Part shown: positions 1-6,195 of the stretch, piece after piece
Layout of the letters: each line of letters begins with the position of its first letter
Numbering within the stretch: the stretch's first letter is position 1
Assembly: GCA_946481695.1 (NCBI GenBank)
Contig: CAMLON010000041.1
Coordinates: 1-10,205 of the forward strand
DNA: 10,205 bases
Direction: 5' to 3'
DNA from: an uncultured Bartonella sp.
Lineage (GTDB): Bacteria; Pseudomonadota; Alphaproteobacteria; Rhizobiales; Rhizobiaceae
The notes under the pieces: model-generated
Told to the model about the DNA's origin: nothing
Databases searched by the model: none
The model's input: only the letters and a program-made list of their open reading frames with translations
Made by a program: the position numbers and the translations under genes

Positions 1-72
1 GACGGGGTTAGACTATTTCAACAAAGAATGAAATAAGGTTCACAAGAAAAGCCTTTATATTGGAATCGCACG

Positions 73-1137
73 ATGCAACTTCCCGCTCAATTGAAAAGCG
101 CGCTCGACGAAATTTTGCAAACGACAAATACGTCTAACCTTGAAAAAGCTTCAAGCCGGCTTACCAAACGTTATCGTGATGAAGTAGTCGACGGGAAAAT
201 GCATATTGATAACAAAAATGCGGCTTTGGGTTATGTTGCTGCGCGTTTTCCGGCAACTTATGCCGCCGTGTTTTCGGCACTCCAACAAGTTCAGAATATT
301 TTACCGTCCTTTTCACCGTCAAGCCAGCTTGATGTCGGCGCTGGTCCAGGAACGGCGGTTTTTGCAGCCGCGAAGCTTTTTCCCGCACTTAAAAATGCAA
401 CGCTCGTTGAACAAAGCAGTGATATTATCGCTATCGGCAAGGCACTTTTTTCCAAATGTAGCACGATGCCTGCGGCGTGCCCCGACCTTTTTTGTGAAGA
501 GGGAGGCTCTTTTGAAAAGGGGGAAGGCGAAAAAGCGGGTGAATCTTCAAAGAGAAAAATAATTTCAAATTGGCAACAAGCGGATATCCTGTCGTTTGTC
601 CCTGATACACTTCCTCATGCCGATCTGGTAACAGCAAGTTATTTGCTTGACGAATTGGATGAAAAAAACCGGACTGCTCTTGTCGATCGTCTATGGGGAA
701 AAACCGGCGGCATACTTTTGCTGGTTGAACCCGGCACGCCTGCCGGCTTTAAAAGACTTAATGCCGCACGCGACCGGCTTATTTCCGTCGGTGCCCATAT
801 TGTCGCACCTTGTCCGCATGAATTGGCTTGCCCAATTGTGCCGCCAGACTGGTGTCACTTTTCGGTGAGAGTCGAACGCTCACGCACTCACCGGCTTGCC
901 AAACAGGCTGTTGTTCCGTTTGAAGATGAAAAATTCTGTTATCTCGCGCTTTCGCATAACAAACCTGATGTGCAATATTGTCGCATCCTTTCACGACCTC
1001 TACGCTCGAGCGGCAAAATAAGCTGCTACCTTTGCACCCCTGCAGGGCGAAAGGAAGCTGCCACTTCCACGCGCAAAGACAAAAAAAATTATGCTGTGAT
1101 GCGCCGTTCGGATTGGGGCGACAGTCTGAAAATATAA
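73..1137 (+). CDS. Rsm22/METTL17-family small ribosomal subunit assembly protein (methyltransferase-like fold)
   Basis: The 354-residue product matches the Rsm22 family, methyltransferase-fold proteins that bind the small ribosomal subunit. The mitochondrial relatives are METTL17 and yeast Rsm22, and their catalytic activity is uncertain. Visible features are a SAM-site motif I, DVGAGPGTA, at about residues 87-95, an acidic strand end EQSS at about 113-116, and a YLLDELD segment at about 190-196. A charged Lys/Glu-rich insert lies at about 141-165. The C-terminal half carries cysteines 247, 253 and 261 followed by 318 and 321, the pattern expected of the Fe-S-binding part of this family. The only ATG near the 5' end is at 73, and an in-frame stop lies at 34-36. 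The Shine-Dalgarno is weak (GGA at 62-64). No neighbour shares an obvious operon with it. The family call is firm; the exact substrate is unknown. Confidence 0.85.
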   Translation: MQLPAQLKSALDEILQTTNTSNLEKASSRLTKRYRDEVVDGKMHIDNKNAALGYVAARFPATYAAVFSALQQVQNILPSFSPSSQLDVGAGPGTAVFAAAKLFPALKNATLVEQSSDIIAIGKALFSKCSTMPAACPDLFCEEGGSFEKGEGEKAGESSKRKIISNWQQADILSFVPDTLPHADLVTASYLLDELDEKNRTALVDRLWGKTGGILLLVEPGTPAGFKRLNAARDRLISVGAHIVAPCPHELACPIVPPDWCHFSVRVERSRTHRLAKQAVVPFEDEKFCYLALSHNKPDVQYCRILSRPLRSSGKISCYLCTPAGRKEAATSTRKDKKNYAVMRRSDWGDSLKI

Positions 1138-1159
1138 AACCTAAGGTTGTGGATTTTCA

Positions 1160-1187
1160 TTGACTATTATAAACCCTCACCTATATT
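1160..1187 (+). promoter_or_regulatory. Candidate sigma-70-type promoter for the 1190-1328 small RNA
   Basis: A TTGACT box at 1160-1165 and a TATATT box at 1182-1187 are separated by 16 bp, which is close to consensus. Transcription would start at about 1190-1194, exactly where the first hairpin of the downstream structured region begins. No start codon with a Shine-Dalgarno follows, so a non-coding transcript is the simplest reading. Confidence 0.5.
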
Positions 1188-1189
1188 CG

Positions 1190-1328
1190 ACTGTGCCGCA
1201 CAACAGAACTTCAGTTCTCACAGTGCAGGCGACAGGTGTTTAGGTCCCCCGCTATTTCCTACACCTGTGCCCCCTTTCTTAAGAGGGGGAGAAAAGTCCG
1301 GGTTCCCAATGCCCGGACTTTTCTTTTA
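1190..1328 (+). ncRNA. Candidate small RNA with four hairpins, ending in an intrinsic terminator
   Basis: Between the Rsm22 gene and trpL, about 140 nt fold into consecutive hairpins. Hairpin I pairs ACTGTG (1190-1195) with CACAGT (1219-1224) and contains an inner AGAAC/GTTCT stem. Hairpin II is a perfect 8-bp stem, ACAGGTGT (1232-1239) with ACACCTGT (1261-1268), and its 21-nt loop carries CCCCC and TTTCCT. Hairpin III pairs CCCCCT (1270-1275) with AGGGGG (1284-1289). The fourth is the terminator at 1292-1322. A promoter sits just upstream. The C/U-rich loops resemble the anti-Shine-Dalgarno loops of trans-acting alphaproteobacterial sRNAs, but I cannot assign it to a named family. No convincing ORF is carried on this transcript. 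Confidence 0.5.
1292..1328 (+). terminator. Strong intrinsic terminator of the candidate sRNA
   Basis: A perfect 11-bp stem pairs AAAAGTCCGGG (1292-1302) with CCCGGACTTTT (1312-1322) around a 9-nt loop, followed by a T-rich tail. It is too far from the Rsm22 stop (about 155 bp, with a promoter in between) to be explained best as that gene's own terminator, though it could end read-through as well. The paired A-run on the 5' side could let it work in both directions. Confidence 0.8.
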
Positions 1329-1757
1329 TTTTCAATACATTGTTCTATTGTTCTAATAGTGAGTATATTCAAGTTTATAACTTTTAGAATTTCTGCTTTT
1401 CAAGTGTTTAACTGGAAACTGAAAAACGAATCAATTTTTTATATTCGAAAAAAAATCATGAAAAATTTAGGATCTCTCGTTTAGCTGAATAAAAATCAGA
1501 GTTAAACATTAAAAATTTTTTTGAGGAATTTTTTTGTAAAAAACACAAAGTAAGAATTTTTGTTTATTAAAACTCTATTTGACTATAATAAGAGGCTTGA
1601 AAACGAATGGGCAAGTTTGGAAAGCGGTGTTGGAAACGTTTGTCGGGTAGGCTAAGGACGTTTCAAAACACGTTTTTCGGCAGCATTATGTTTTGAATGT
1701 TGGAGTGTTTTTTCGTGTCAATTACGACAAACGGGTGCGAGCGACAAGAAAATCATT
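1329..1757. other. AT-rich intergenic stretch with A/T tracts and a possible promoter
   Basis: No supported gene is seen in these about 430 bp. Runs of A or T of five to eight bases recur between about 1435 and 1560, which suggests intrinsically curved DNA. A TATAAT at 1584-1589 with TTGTTT at 1560-1565 (18-bp spacer) could be a promoter, but nothing clearly genic follows it. Two modest inverted repeats lie downstream: GAAACGT (1633-1639) with ACGTTTC (1658-1664), and CAAAACA (1664-1670) with TGTTTTG (1689-1695). Confidence 0.4.
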
Positions 1758-1832
1758 ATGCCCGCTTCGGTTGTAGGAGTTACGTTTTTCATGATGACGA
1801 TTTCTGTTGCCTTGATATGGCGGACAGGTTAA
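1758..1832 (+). CDS. Possible 24-residue hydrophobic membrane peptide
   Basis: The ORF begins MPASVVGVTFFMMTISVALI and ends in WRTG. It would form a single membrane span of about 17 residues with a basic residue at the C-terminal end. The stop codon lies only 10 bp before trpL, and the ORF overlaps the presumed trp promoter. The Shine-Dalgarno is poor (AAGAAAA at 1746-1752 is only purine-rich). The same frame is open back to 1656 without another start codon, so the peptide could also be the tail of a decayed gene. I do not recognise it. Confidence 0.2.
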   Translation: MPASVVGVTFFMMTISVALIWRTG

Positions 1833-1834
1833 AA
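1807..1834 (+). promoter_or_regulatory. Predicted trp leader promoter
   Basis: TTGCCT (1807-1812) and TTAAAA (1829-1834) are separated by 16 bp. Counting from the -10 box, transcription would start at about 1841-1843, so the mRNA would begin at or within two bases of the trpL ATG. From memory, the trpL transcript of Sinorhizobium meliloti is leaderless in the same way. The boxes are imperfect, so the call rests mainly on position. Confidence 0.45.
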
Positions 1835-1842
1835 GCATTTTT

Positions 1843-1890
1843 ATGAACAATAAACGCACATTTATGATCTGGTGGTGGGGTTGCTTCTAG
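1843..1890 (+). CDS. trpL: trp operon leader peptide (15 residues, three consecutive Trp)
   Basis: The peptide is [15 protein letters not shown], encoded just upstream of the trpE(G) attenuator. Three adjacent TGG codons at 1870-1878 act as the tryptophan sensor. When charged tRNA-Trp is scarce the ribosome stalls there; when it is plentiful the ribosome runs to the TAG at 1888-1890. The length and the WWW run near the C-terminus match rhizobial TrpL peptides. No Shine-Dalgarno is visible, which fits leaderless initiation at a transcript start close to the ATG. In S. meliloti both the leader peptide and the released leader RNA have been reported to act in trans; whether that holds here is unknown. 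Confidence 0.9.
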   Translation: MNNKRTFMIWWWGCF

Positions 1891-1931
1891 CGGCCCTGAT
1901 TGCTTGTGCGTAAAATTCAAGACAAGGTCGC
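1890..1931 (+). promoter_or_regulatory. trp antiterminator pairing (alternative to the terminator)
   Basis: GCGGCC at 1890-1895, starting on the last base of the trpL stop codon, can pair with GGTCGC at 1926-1931 (one G-U pair). The same GGTCGC is the 5' arm of the terminator, whose 3' arm is an identical GCGGCC at 1946-1951, so the two structures exclude each other. A ribosome stalled on the Trp codons would leave 1890-1895 free. A ribosome at the stop codon would cover it. Confidence 0.7.
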
Positions 1932-1957
1932 GACGGAAAAACCGGGCGGCCTTTTTT
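1926..1957 (+). terminator. trp attenuator (intrinsic terminator upstream of trpE(G))
   Basis: GGTCGC (1926-1931) pairs with GCGGCC (1946-1951). An inner CGG/CCG stem (1934-1936 with 1942-1944) closes an AAAAA loop, and six T residues follow at 1952-1957. Position, U-tract and the competing antiterminator identify it as the attenuator. Termination here would release a leader RNA of about 115 nt (about 1843-1957), comparable to rnTrpL of S. meliloti. Confidence 0.85.
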
Positions 1958-1961
1958 ATAT

Positions 1962-1999
1962 ACTCCGTTCCGGTGGTGGCCTTAAAAACAGAGCGGAGT
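1962..1999 (+). promoter_or_regulatory. Stem that can sequester the trpE(G) Shine-Dalgarno
   Basis: ACTCCGTTC (1962-1970), immediately after the attenuator U-tract, can pair with GAGCGGAGT (1991-1999) over nine base pairs with one G-U. The 3' arm contains the GGAG ribosome-binding site (1995-1998) of trpE(G). The stem exists only in read-through transcripts, so it could add translational control. This is structural inference only. Confidence 0.4.
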
Positions 2000-2005
2000 T
2001 TAAAA

Positions 2006-4186
2006 ATGGATAAAAACATGGTTGGTGGAAAAACTTTTGAATATCTCACGAAAGGGGACATAAAGGTTCACCGTTCGTGCGAGGATATTGGCTATGAAGG
2101 CGCAATCGACAAAATGGTCGAAGCACTTGATAGCCGCCGCGGCGCTATTTTTTCTTCAAACTATGAATATCCGGGGCGTTATACGCGGTGGGATTCGGGC
2201 ATTATCGACCCGCCAATTGCCATCACGTCGCGTGGGCGGGTGATGAAAATCGAGGCGCTGAACGAGCGGGGCAAAGTCATCCTTGATATGATCGAGCCGC
2301 GCCTTGAGGTACTTGACTGCGTGGAAACAACCGAACGCACCGCCGACAAATTGACACTTACGGTTAAAAAACCGGGGCGCGTCTTCAGCGAGGAAGAACG
2401 CTCCCGTATGCCATCGGTTTTTTCTTTGTTGCGCGCAATATGCGATATTTTCCATTCTTCAGAAGACCAGAGCCTCGGGCTTTATGGAGCCTTCGGTTAT
2501 GACCTTGCCTTCCAGTTCGAACCCATCGAATTCAGAATCAAACGGCCTGAAGACCAGCGTGATCTGGTGCTTTACTTGCCTGATTCCATTCTCATTGTTG
2601 ACCATTATTCGGCGCGCGCATGGATAGAAAATTACGACTTTTCTTTTTCCGATAAATCGACTGCCGGTTTAAGCCGCAAAACAGCTGAACAACCGTTCAA
2701 GGCGGCAAAAAATATTCCGCAAAAAGGCGATCACAAAAAGGGCGAATATGCCGCTTTGGTAAGAGAAGCCAAGGAAAGTTTCAAACGCGGCGATCTTTTC
2801 GAGGTGGTACCGGGGCAGACATTCTACGAGCCTTGTCCGGCAAGCCCTTCGGCAATCAGCAAAAGGCTGAAACTCACCAATCCTTCGCCTTATTCATTTT
2901 TTATCAATCTCGGGCAAGAGGAATATCTCGTCGGTGCTTCGCCCGAAATGTATGTTCGCGTAACCGGAAGACGGGTTGAAACCTGCCCGATTTCCGGAAC
3001 AATCAAACGCGGACAGGATGCCATTGCCGATTCCGAGCAGATTTTGACATTGCTCAATTCCAAAAAGGATGAATCGGAATTGACTATGTGCTCGGATGTT
3101 GACCGCAATGACAAAAGTCGCGTTTGCGAACCTGGTTCGGTCAGGGTCATCGGGCGGCGGCAAATTGAAATGTATTCGCGCCTTATTCACACGGTTGATC
3201 ATATTGAGGGACGCTTGCGGAATGGCCTTGATGCGTTCGATGCTTTTTTGTCTCATGCATGGGCAGTGACTGTGACCGGTGCACCGAAATTGTGGGCAAT
3301 GCGCTTTATCGAAAATCATGAAAGAAGTGTGCGTGCATGGTATGCCGGCGCTATCGGCATGATTTTCTTTAATGGTGACATGAATACGGGGCTAACACTT
3401 CGCACCGTGCGCATCAAGGATGGCGTGGCATCGGTGAGAGCAGGCGCAACTTTGCTTTACGATTCCAATCCGGAAGACGAAGAAAAAGAGACAGAATTGA
3501 AAGCGTCTGCCATGATTGCTGCTATTCGTGATAGCGCAAAACCGTTACCGAAAGCCGTAAGGCAGGAAAAAGAAAAGCCCGGCACGGGTGTTAATATCCT
3601 GCTTGTCGACCATGAAGATTCATTTGTCCACACGCTTGCCAATTATTTCCGTGAGACAGGCGCGAAAGTGACAACGGTGAGAAGCCCTGTCGATGAAAAG
3701 GTGTTTGAAACGGTCAATCCCGATCTCGTTGTTTTGTCACCGGGGCCGGGAACGCCGAAAGATTTCAATTGTGAAGACACAATCAATAAAGCAAGGGCGC
3801 ATAAAATTCCGATTTTCGGCGTTTGTCTGGGGCTGCAAGCTTTGACCGAAGCTTTCGGTGGAAGCCTTCGTGTGCTTGATAAACCGATGCATGGCAAACC
3901 CTCACGCATCCATATCATTGGCAAAAGCTTGTTGTTTAAGGATCTGCCAAAAGAAATAACTGTCGGCCGCTATCATTCGATTTTTGCCGATCCAAGCCGT
4001 TTGCCTGCCGAATTCGATGTGACAGCCGAAACCGCAGATGGTGTTATTATGGCAATCGAGCATAAAAGCCTGCCGATTGCAGCTGTCCAGTTCCATCCTG
4101 AATCAATTATGAGTCTTGGTGGCAATGTCGGTATGGCAATCATTGAAAATGTCGTTTCAAAATTAGTCAAGAAAGCATGGCAATGA
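2006..4186 (+). CDS. trpE(G): Anthranilate synthase, fused components I and II, TrpE(G)
   Basis: It converts chorismate and glutamine to anthranilate, the committed step of tryptophan synthesis, in the cytoplasm. The 726-residue protein is the rhizobial-type fusion. The N-terminal TrpE domain includes the [12 protein letters not shown] region at about residue 50, which I take to be near the Trp feedback site. The chorismate-binding domain at about 245-515 has [24 protein letters not shown] (422-428) and GDMNTG. A class-I glutamine amidotransferase domain runs from about 530 to the end, with nucleophile Cys607 in GVCLGLQ and His697/Glu699 in QFHPES. All key residues are present. The start at 2006 is chosen because GGAG (1995-1998) lies 7 nt upstream. 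The in-frame ATG at 1904 lies inside the attenuator. Regulation is by the trpL attenuator and probably by Trp feedback. Confidence 0.97.
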   Translation: MDKNMVGGKTFEYLTKGDIKVHRSCEDIGYEGAIDKMVEALDSRRGAIFSSNYEYPGRYTRWDSGIIDPPIAITSRGRVMKIEALNERGKVILDMIEPRLEVLDCVETTERTADKLTLTVKKPGRVFSEEERSRMPSVFSLLRAICDIFHSSEDQSLGLYGAFGYDLAFQFEPIEFRIKRPEDQRDLVLYLPDSILIVDHYSARAWIENYDFSFSDKSTAGLSRKTAEQPFKAAKNIPQKGDHKKGEYAALVREAKESFKRGDLFEVVPGQTFYEPCPASPSAISKRLKLTNPSPYSFFINLGQEEYLVGASPEMYVRVTGRRVETCPISGTIKRGQDAIADSEQILTLLNSKKDESELTMCSDVDRNDKSRVCEPGSVRVIGRRQIEMYSRLIHTVDHIEGRLRNGLDAFDAFLSHAWAVTVTGAPKLWAMRFIENHERSVRAWYAGAIGMIFFNGDMNTGLTLRTVRIKDGVASVRAGATLLYDSNPEDEEKETELKASAMIAAIRDSAKPLPKAVRQEKEKPGTGVNILLVDHEDSFVHTLANYFRETGAKVTTVRSPVDEKVFETVNPDLVVLSPGPGTPKDFNCEDTINKARAHKIPIFGVCLGLQALTEAFGGSLRVLDKPMHGKPSRIHIIGKSLLFKDLPKEITVGRYHSIFADPSRLPAEFDVTAETADGVIMAIEHKSLPIAAVQFHPESIMSLGGNVGMAIIENVVSKLVKKAWQ

Positions 4187-5094
4187 CAGATGCGGATTCA
4201 AGGCTGAAACAATTGGCAATATGGTCTATCCCTGTTGCCATTGTTGTTTTTGCACTCAAATATTTCGCCTATTATGTAACCGGTTCTGTAGCTCTCTATT
4301 CGGATGCACTGGAATCGATTGTCAATGTCATTGCGGCAATAGCTGCTTATGTTGCCATCCTTATCAGCATGAAACCGGCCGATAACGATCACCCGTTCGG
4401 CCACACCAAGGCAGAATATTTTTCGGCAATTCTTGAAGGTGCAATGATTTTTGTCGCAGCCATCATGATCTTGCGTGAATCATGGCCTTTACTGACATCC
4501 AGCCATTTGCCCGAACAACCCGGATATGGGCTGGCGATCAACCTTGCAGCGAGTGCCATCAATGCGATCTGGGCTCTCATTCTGATAAAGCAGGGCAAAA
4601 TTTCGCATTCACCGGCATTGAAAGCCGATGGTATGCATTTGATGACCGATGTTTTTACCTCTTTTGGCGTGCTTGCCGGTCTTATTGCGGCGATCCTGAC
4701 AGGGTGGGCCATTCTTGATCCTGTGCTTGCCATTATTGTGGCCTTGAATATTCTCTGGCAAGGGTGGAAAGTTATCAACAATTCGGTACAAGGGCTGATG
4801 GATGTCGGCGTCGAGCTGGAAGAGACGATGCGTATCAGAGACACTATTTCAAGCCATGCGGCCGGTGCCATTGAAGCGCATGATTTGCGCACACGTGTGG
4901 CCGGGCAGGTCACCTTTATCGAATTTCATCTGGTGGTGCCTTCTAAAATGACGGTGGGAGATGCCCACGATATATGCAACAGAATCGAAGATGCTCTTAA
5001 AAAAGAAGTCGAAAATGCACGTATCGTTATTCACATCGAGCCGGAAGAGGAGGCAAAACTGCCAAAGGGGACGACTGCCGTTCCCATTGCATGA
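4183..5094 (+). CDS. Cation diffusion facilitator (CDF) family metal transporter
   Basis: This inner-membrane antiporter-type protein exports divalent metals such as Zn, Fe or Mn; the metal cannot be told from the sequence. The 303 residues show about six membrane spans and then a cytosolic dimerisation domain (about 208-290). TM2 carries [10 protein letters not shown], the loop has [11 protein letters not shown], and TM5 has HLMTD (HxxxD, His152/Asp156). The position usually DxxxD or HxxxD in TM2 reads ExxxN (Glu44/Asn48). The ATG at 4183 forms an ATGA overlap with the trpE(G) stop, with a purine-rich AAGAAAG (4169-4175) 7 nt upstream. An in-frame ATG at 4177 is the alternative start and adds two residues. 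The overlap implies translational coupling with trpE(G), although no metabolic link is obvious. Confidence 0.9.
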   Translation: MTDADSRLKQLAIWSIPVAIVVFALKYFAYYVTGSVALYSDALESIVNVIAAIAAYVAILISMKPADNDHPFGHTKAEYFSAILEGAMIFVAAIMILRESWPLLTSSHLPEQPGYGLAINLAASAINAIWALILIKQGKISHSPALKADGMHLMTDVFTSFGVLAGLIAAILTGWAILDPVLAIIVALNILWQGWKVINNSVQGLMDVGVELEETMRIRDTISSHAAGAIEAHDLRTRVAGQVTFIEFHLVVPSKMTVGDAHDICNRIEDALKKEVENARIVIHIEPEEEAKLPKGTTAVPIA

Positions 5095-5102
5095 GGAGCA
5101 TT

Positions 5103-5678
5103 ATGTTAAAAATCAGAAATTTGAAAGAAACTGTTTTGTCCGATCATTGGACGAAACTGACAGCCGTTTCCTATGAGCAGCAGGATGCGGACGGCACTTG
5201 GAAAACTCAGAAGCGCGAAACCTACCATAATCGTAATGGCGCTGCGGTTCTGCCTTATGACGGGGAAAGAAAAACTGTGCTTTTTGTCAAGCAGTTTCGT
5301 GCGCCTGTCTATCTTGCAACCGGTTCCATGTATGTTCTGGAAGCTTGCGCCGGTCACATTGAAAAAGAAGAATCGGCCGATGAAACCATGTTGCGCGAGG
5401 CAAAAGAGGAATTAGGCTACCAGATCCATAATCTCGAACTCGTTTTCAAAGGCTTTACAACCCCGGGATTTTCAACCGAGCAGCTCTGGCTTTATCTAGC
5501 GCGTTACCGCCCGCAGGATCACCATTTTGTTGGCGGCGGCCTTGTTCAGGAAGGCGAAAATCTTGAAATTGTTGAAATGTCTGTCGAAGAGGCAATAAAG
5601 CTTAACGACAAGGGACAAATCAACGACATGAAAACAGCTCTGCTGATAAACTTGCTGCGCCACCGCTTGAAACTTTGA
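5103..5678 (+). CDS. nudK: NUDIX hydrolase, NudK-like (GDP-mannose / nucleoside-diphosphate-sugar pyrophosphatase)
   Basis: It probably hydrolyses GDP-mannose or a related NDP-sugar such as ADP-ribose to sugar phosphate and NMP. The complete NUDIX box GX5EX7REUXEEXGU is present, starting at GHIEKEES and ending REAKEELGY. Other segments resemble E. coli NudK: LSDHW near the N-terminus, KRETYHNRNGA, VLEACAG, a TTPGFSTE loop, and a C-terminal GQINDMKTALLINLL. From the ATG at 5103 the product is 191 residues, the usual NudK length, with GAGGAG (5093-5098) ahead of it. An upstream ATG at 5091, overlapping the CDF stop, would add four residues. The 8-bp gap to the CDF gene supports one operon. Substrate specificity between NudK and ADP-ribose pyrophosphatases is inferred from similarity only. 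Confidence 0.88.
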   Translation: MLKIRNLKETVLSDHWTKLTAVSYEQQDADGTWKTQKRETYHNRNGAAVLPYDGERKTVLFVKQFRAPVYLATGSMYVLEACAGHIEKEESADETMLREAKEELGYQIHNLELVFKGFTTPGFSTEQLWLYLARYRPQDHHFVGGGLVQEGENLEIVEMSVEEAIKLNDKGQINDMKTALLINLLRHRLKL

Positions 5679-5679
5679 A

Positions 5680-6069
5680 AAAGTTGCAGGGCTTTTCGCG
5701 CCTTTGAAAAAAGTGTGACGAGGCTTTTCAATAAGGTCAATCGTCCGGCTTTGAAGCCGCGTGGGCAGAACTTTTCGATAAACGCCGACAAAGCCTTGAT
5801 TACCAAACGCGAGATGTCAAGAAAAGTGTAATCACCCTGACTAAGGGTAACAAAGCTTGTCACGAAAAGAATTTTCAGAGCTTTTAAATGCGCATGGGCG
5901 TGACTGTTAACAAGCGTCACGCCTGTGAATGCGAGCTGAGATTGCAAAAAGCTCGACACCCGAATAAGGATGCCAAAGCTATTGAGACGAGAATTATCAA
6001 GGCTTTGATGAAGAGCCTGTGCCTGATTTATAAAACGGGTTGCGCTTGAAAAAAAGCTATGTCATATTT
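5680..6069 (-). pseudogene. Minus-strand coding-like remnant between nudK and leuA
   Basis: A minus-strand frame stays open from an in-frame TGA at about 6067-6069 down to 5546, running into the 3' end of nudK. It has no ATG; the only listed start is a GTG at 5959. Codon choice (CTT, TTG, GCC, GGC, CGC) looks like that of the real genes here. The translation includes ATRFINQAQALHQSLDN, QSQLAFTGVTLVNSHAHAHL and GDYTFLDISRLVIKALSAFI. These segments are faintly reminiscent of phasin-type helices, but this is not a firm match. No Shine-Dalgarno is seen. It could be a decayed gene or a chance open frame; the convergent overlap with nudK argues against an intact gene. Confidence 0.22.
6040..6068 (+). 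promoter_or_regulatory. Possible leuA leader promoter
   Basis: TTGCGC (6040-6045) and CATATT (6063-6068) are separated by 17 bp. The predicted start at about 6075-6076 coincides with the ATG of the leader ORF, paralleling the trpL arrangement. Neither box is close to consensus. A second weak pair (TTGATT at 6086-6091 and TTTTAG at 6108-6113) would start transcription inside that ORF instead. Confidence 0.3.
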
Positions 6070-6075
6070 TCGGCC

Positions 6076-6195
6076 ATGGAAAAGTTTGATTCACAAAAGC
6101 TGTTTGATTTTAGCCGCGTCTTGGATGCGGGCTTTTTTGCTTTGCCATCAAACTTGCTTCTTCTCGGGCTTATGAGCGACTGCCGGGGCCGGTGA
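6076..6195 (+). CDS. leuL: Candidate leucine leader peptide (39 codons, Leu run near the end)
   Basis: The ORF ends NLLLLGLMSDCRGR. Four consecutive Leu codons (TTG CTT CTT CTC, 6154-6165) plus a fifth at 6169-6171 lie 22-42 nt before the stop at 6193-6195, directly upstream of leuA and of two competing hairpins. This is the layout of a leucine-sensing attenuation leader. At 39 codons from the ATG at 6076 it is long for a leader. Translation might instead start at in-frame TTG codons at 6121 or 6142, the latter giving 17 residues. No clear Shine-Dalgarno is visible for any of these starts. Its role is inferred from the Leu run and the RNA structure. Confidence 0.55.
   Translation: MEKFDSQKLFDFSRVLDAGFFALPSNLLLLGLMSDCRGR

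Noticed and set aside
1289..1322. Resemblance of AAAGTCCGGG to the start of RNase P RNA
   Set aside because: The match is limited to the arm of a terminator hairpin. None of the other conserved RNase P regions follows, and the transcript would end within 40 nt.
1147..1484. Plus-strand ORFs of 69 and 82 codons in the Rsm22-trpL gap
   Set aside because: They run across the hairpins and terminator of the candidate sRNA, lack ribosome-binding sites and have no recognisable domain.
1904..2005. N-terminal extension of trpE(G) from the ATG at 1904
   Set aside because: It lies inside the attenuator and would be translated through the terminator hairpin. The ATG at 2006 has a proper GGAG 7 nt upstream, and the protein homology begins after it.
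5546..5959. Minus-strand 137-codon ORF as an intact gene
   Set aside because: It has a GTG start, no ribosome-binding site, and a 130-bp overlap with the well-supported nudK. It is kept only as a possible remnant.
6125..6175. Alternative 16-codon leader ORF (starting MRAFLLCHQ) before leuA
   Set aside because: It has only scattered Leu codons. The other frame has four consecutive Leu codons at the right distance from the switch.
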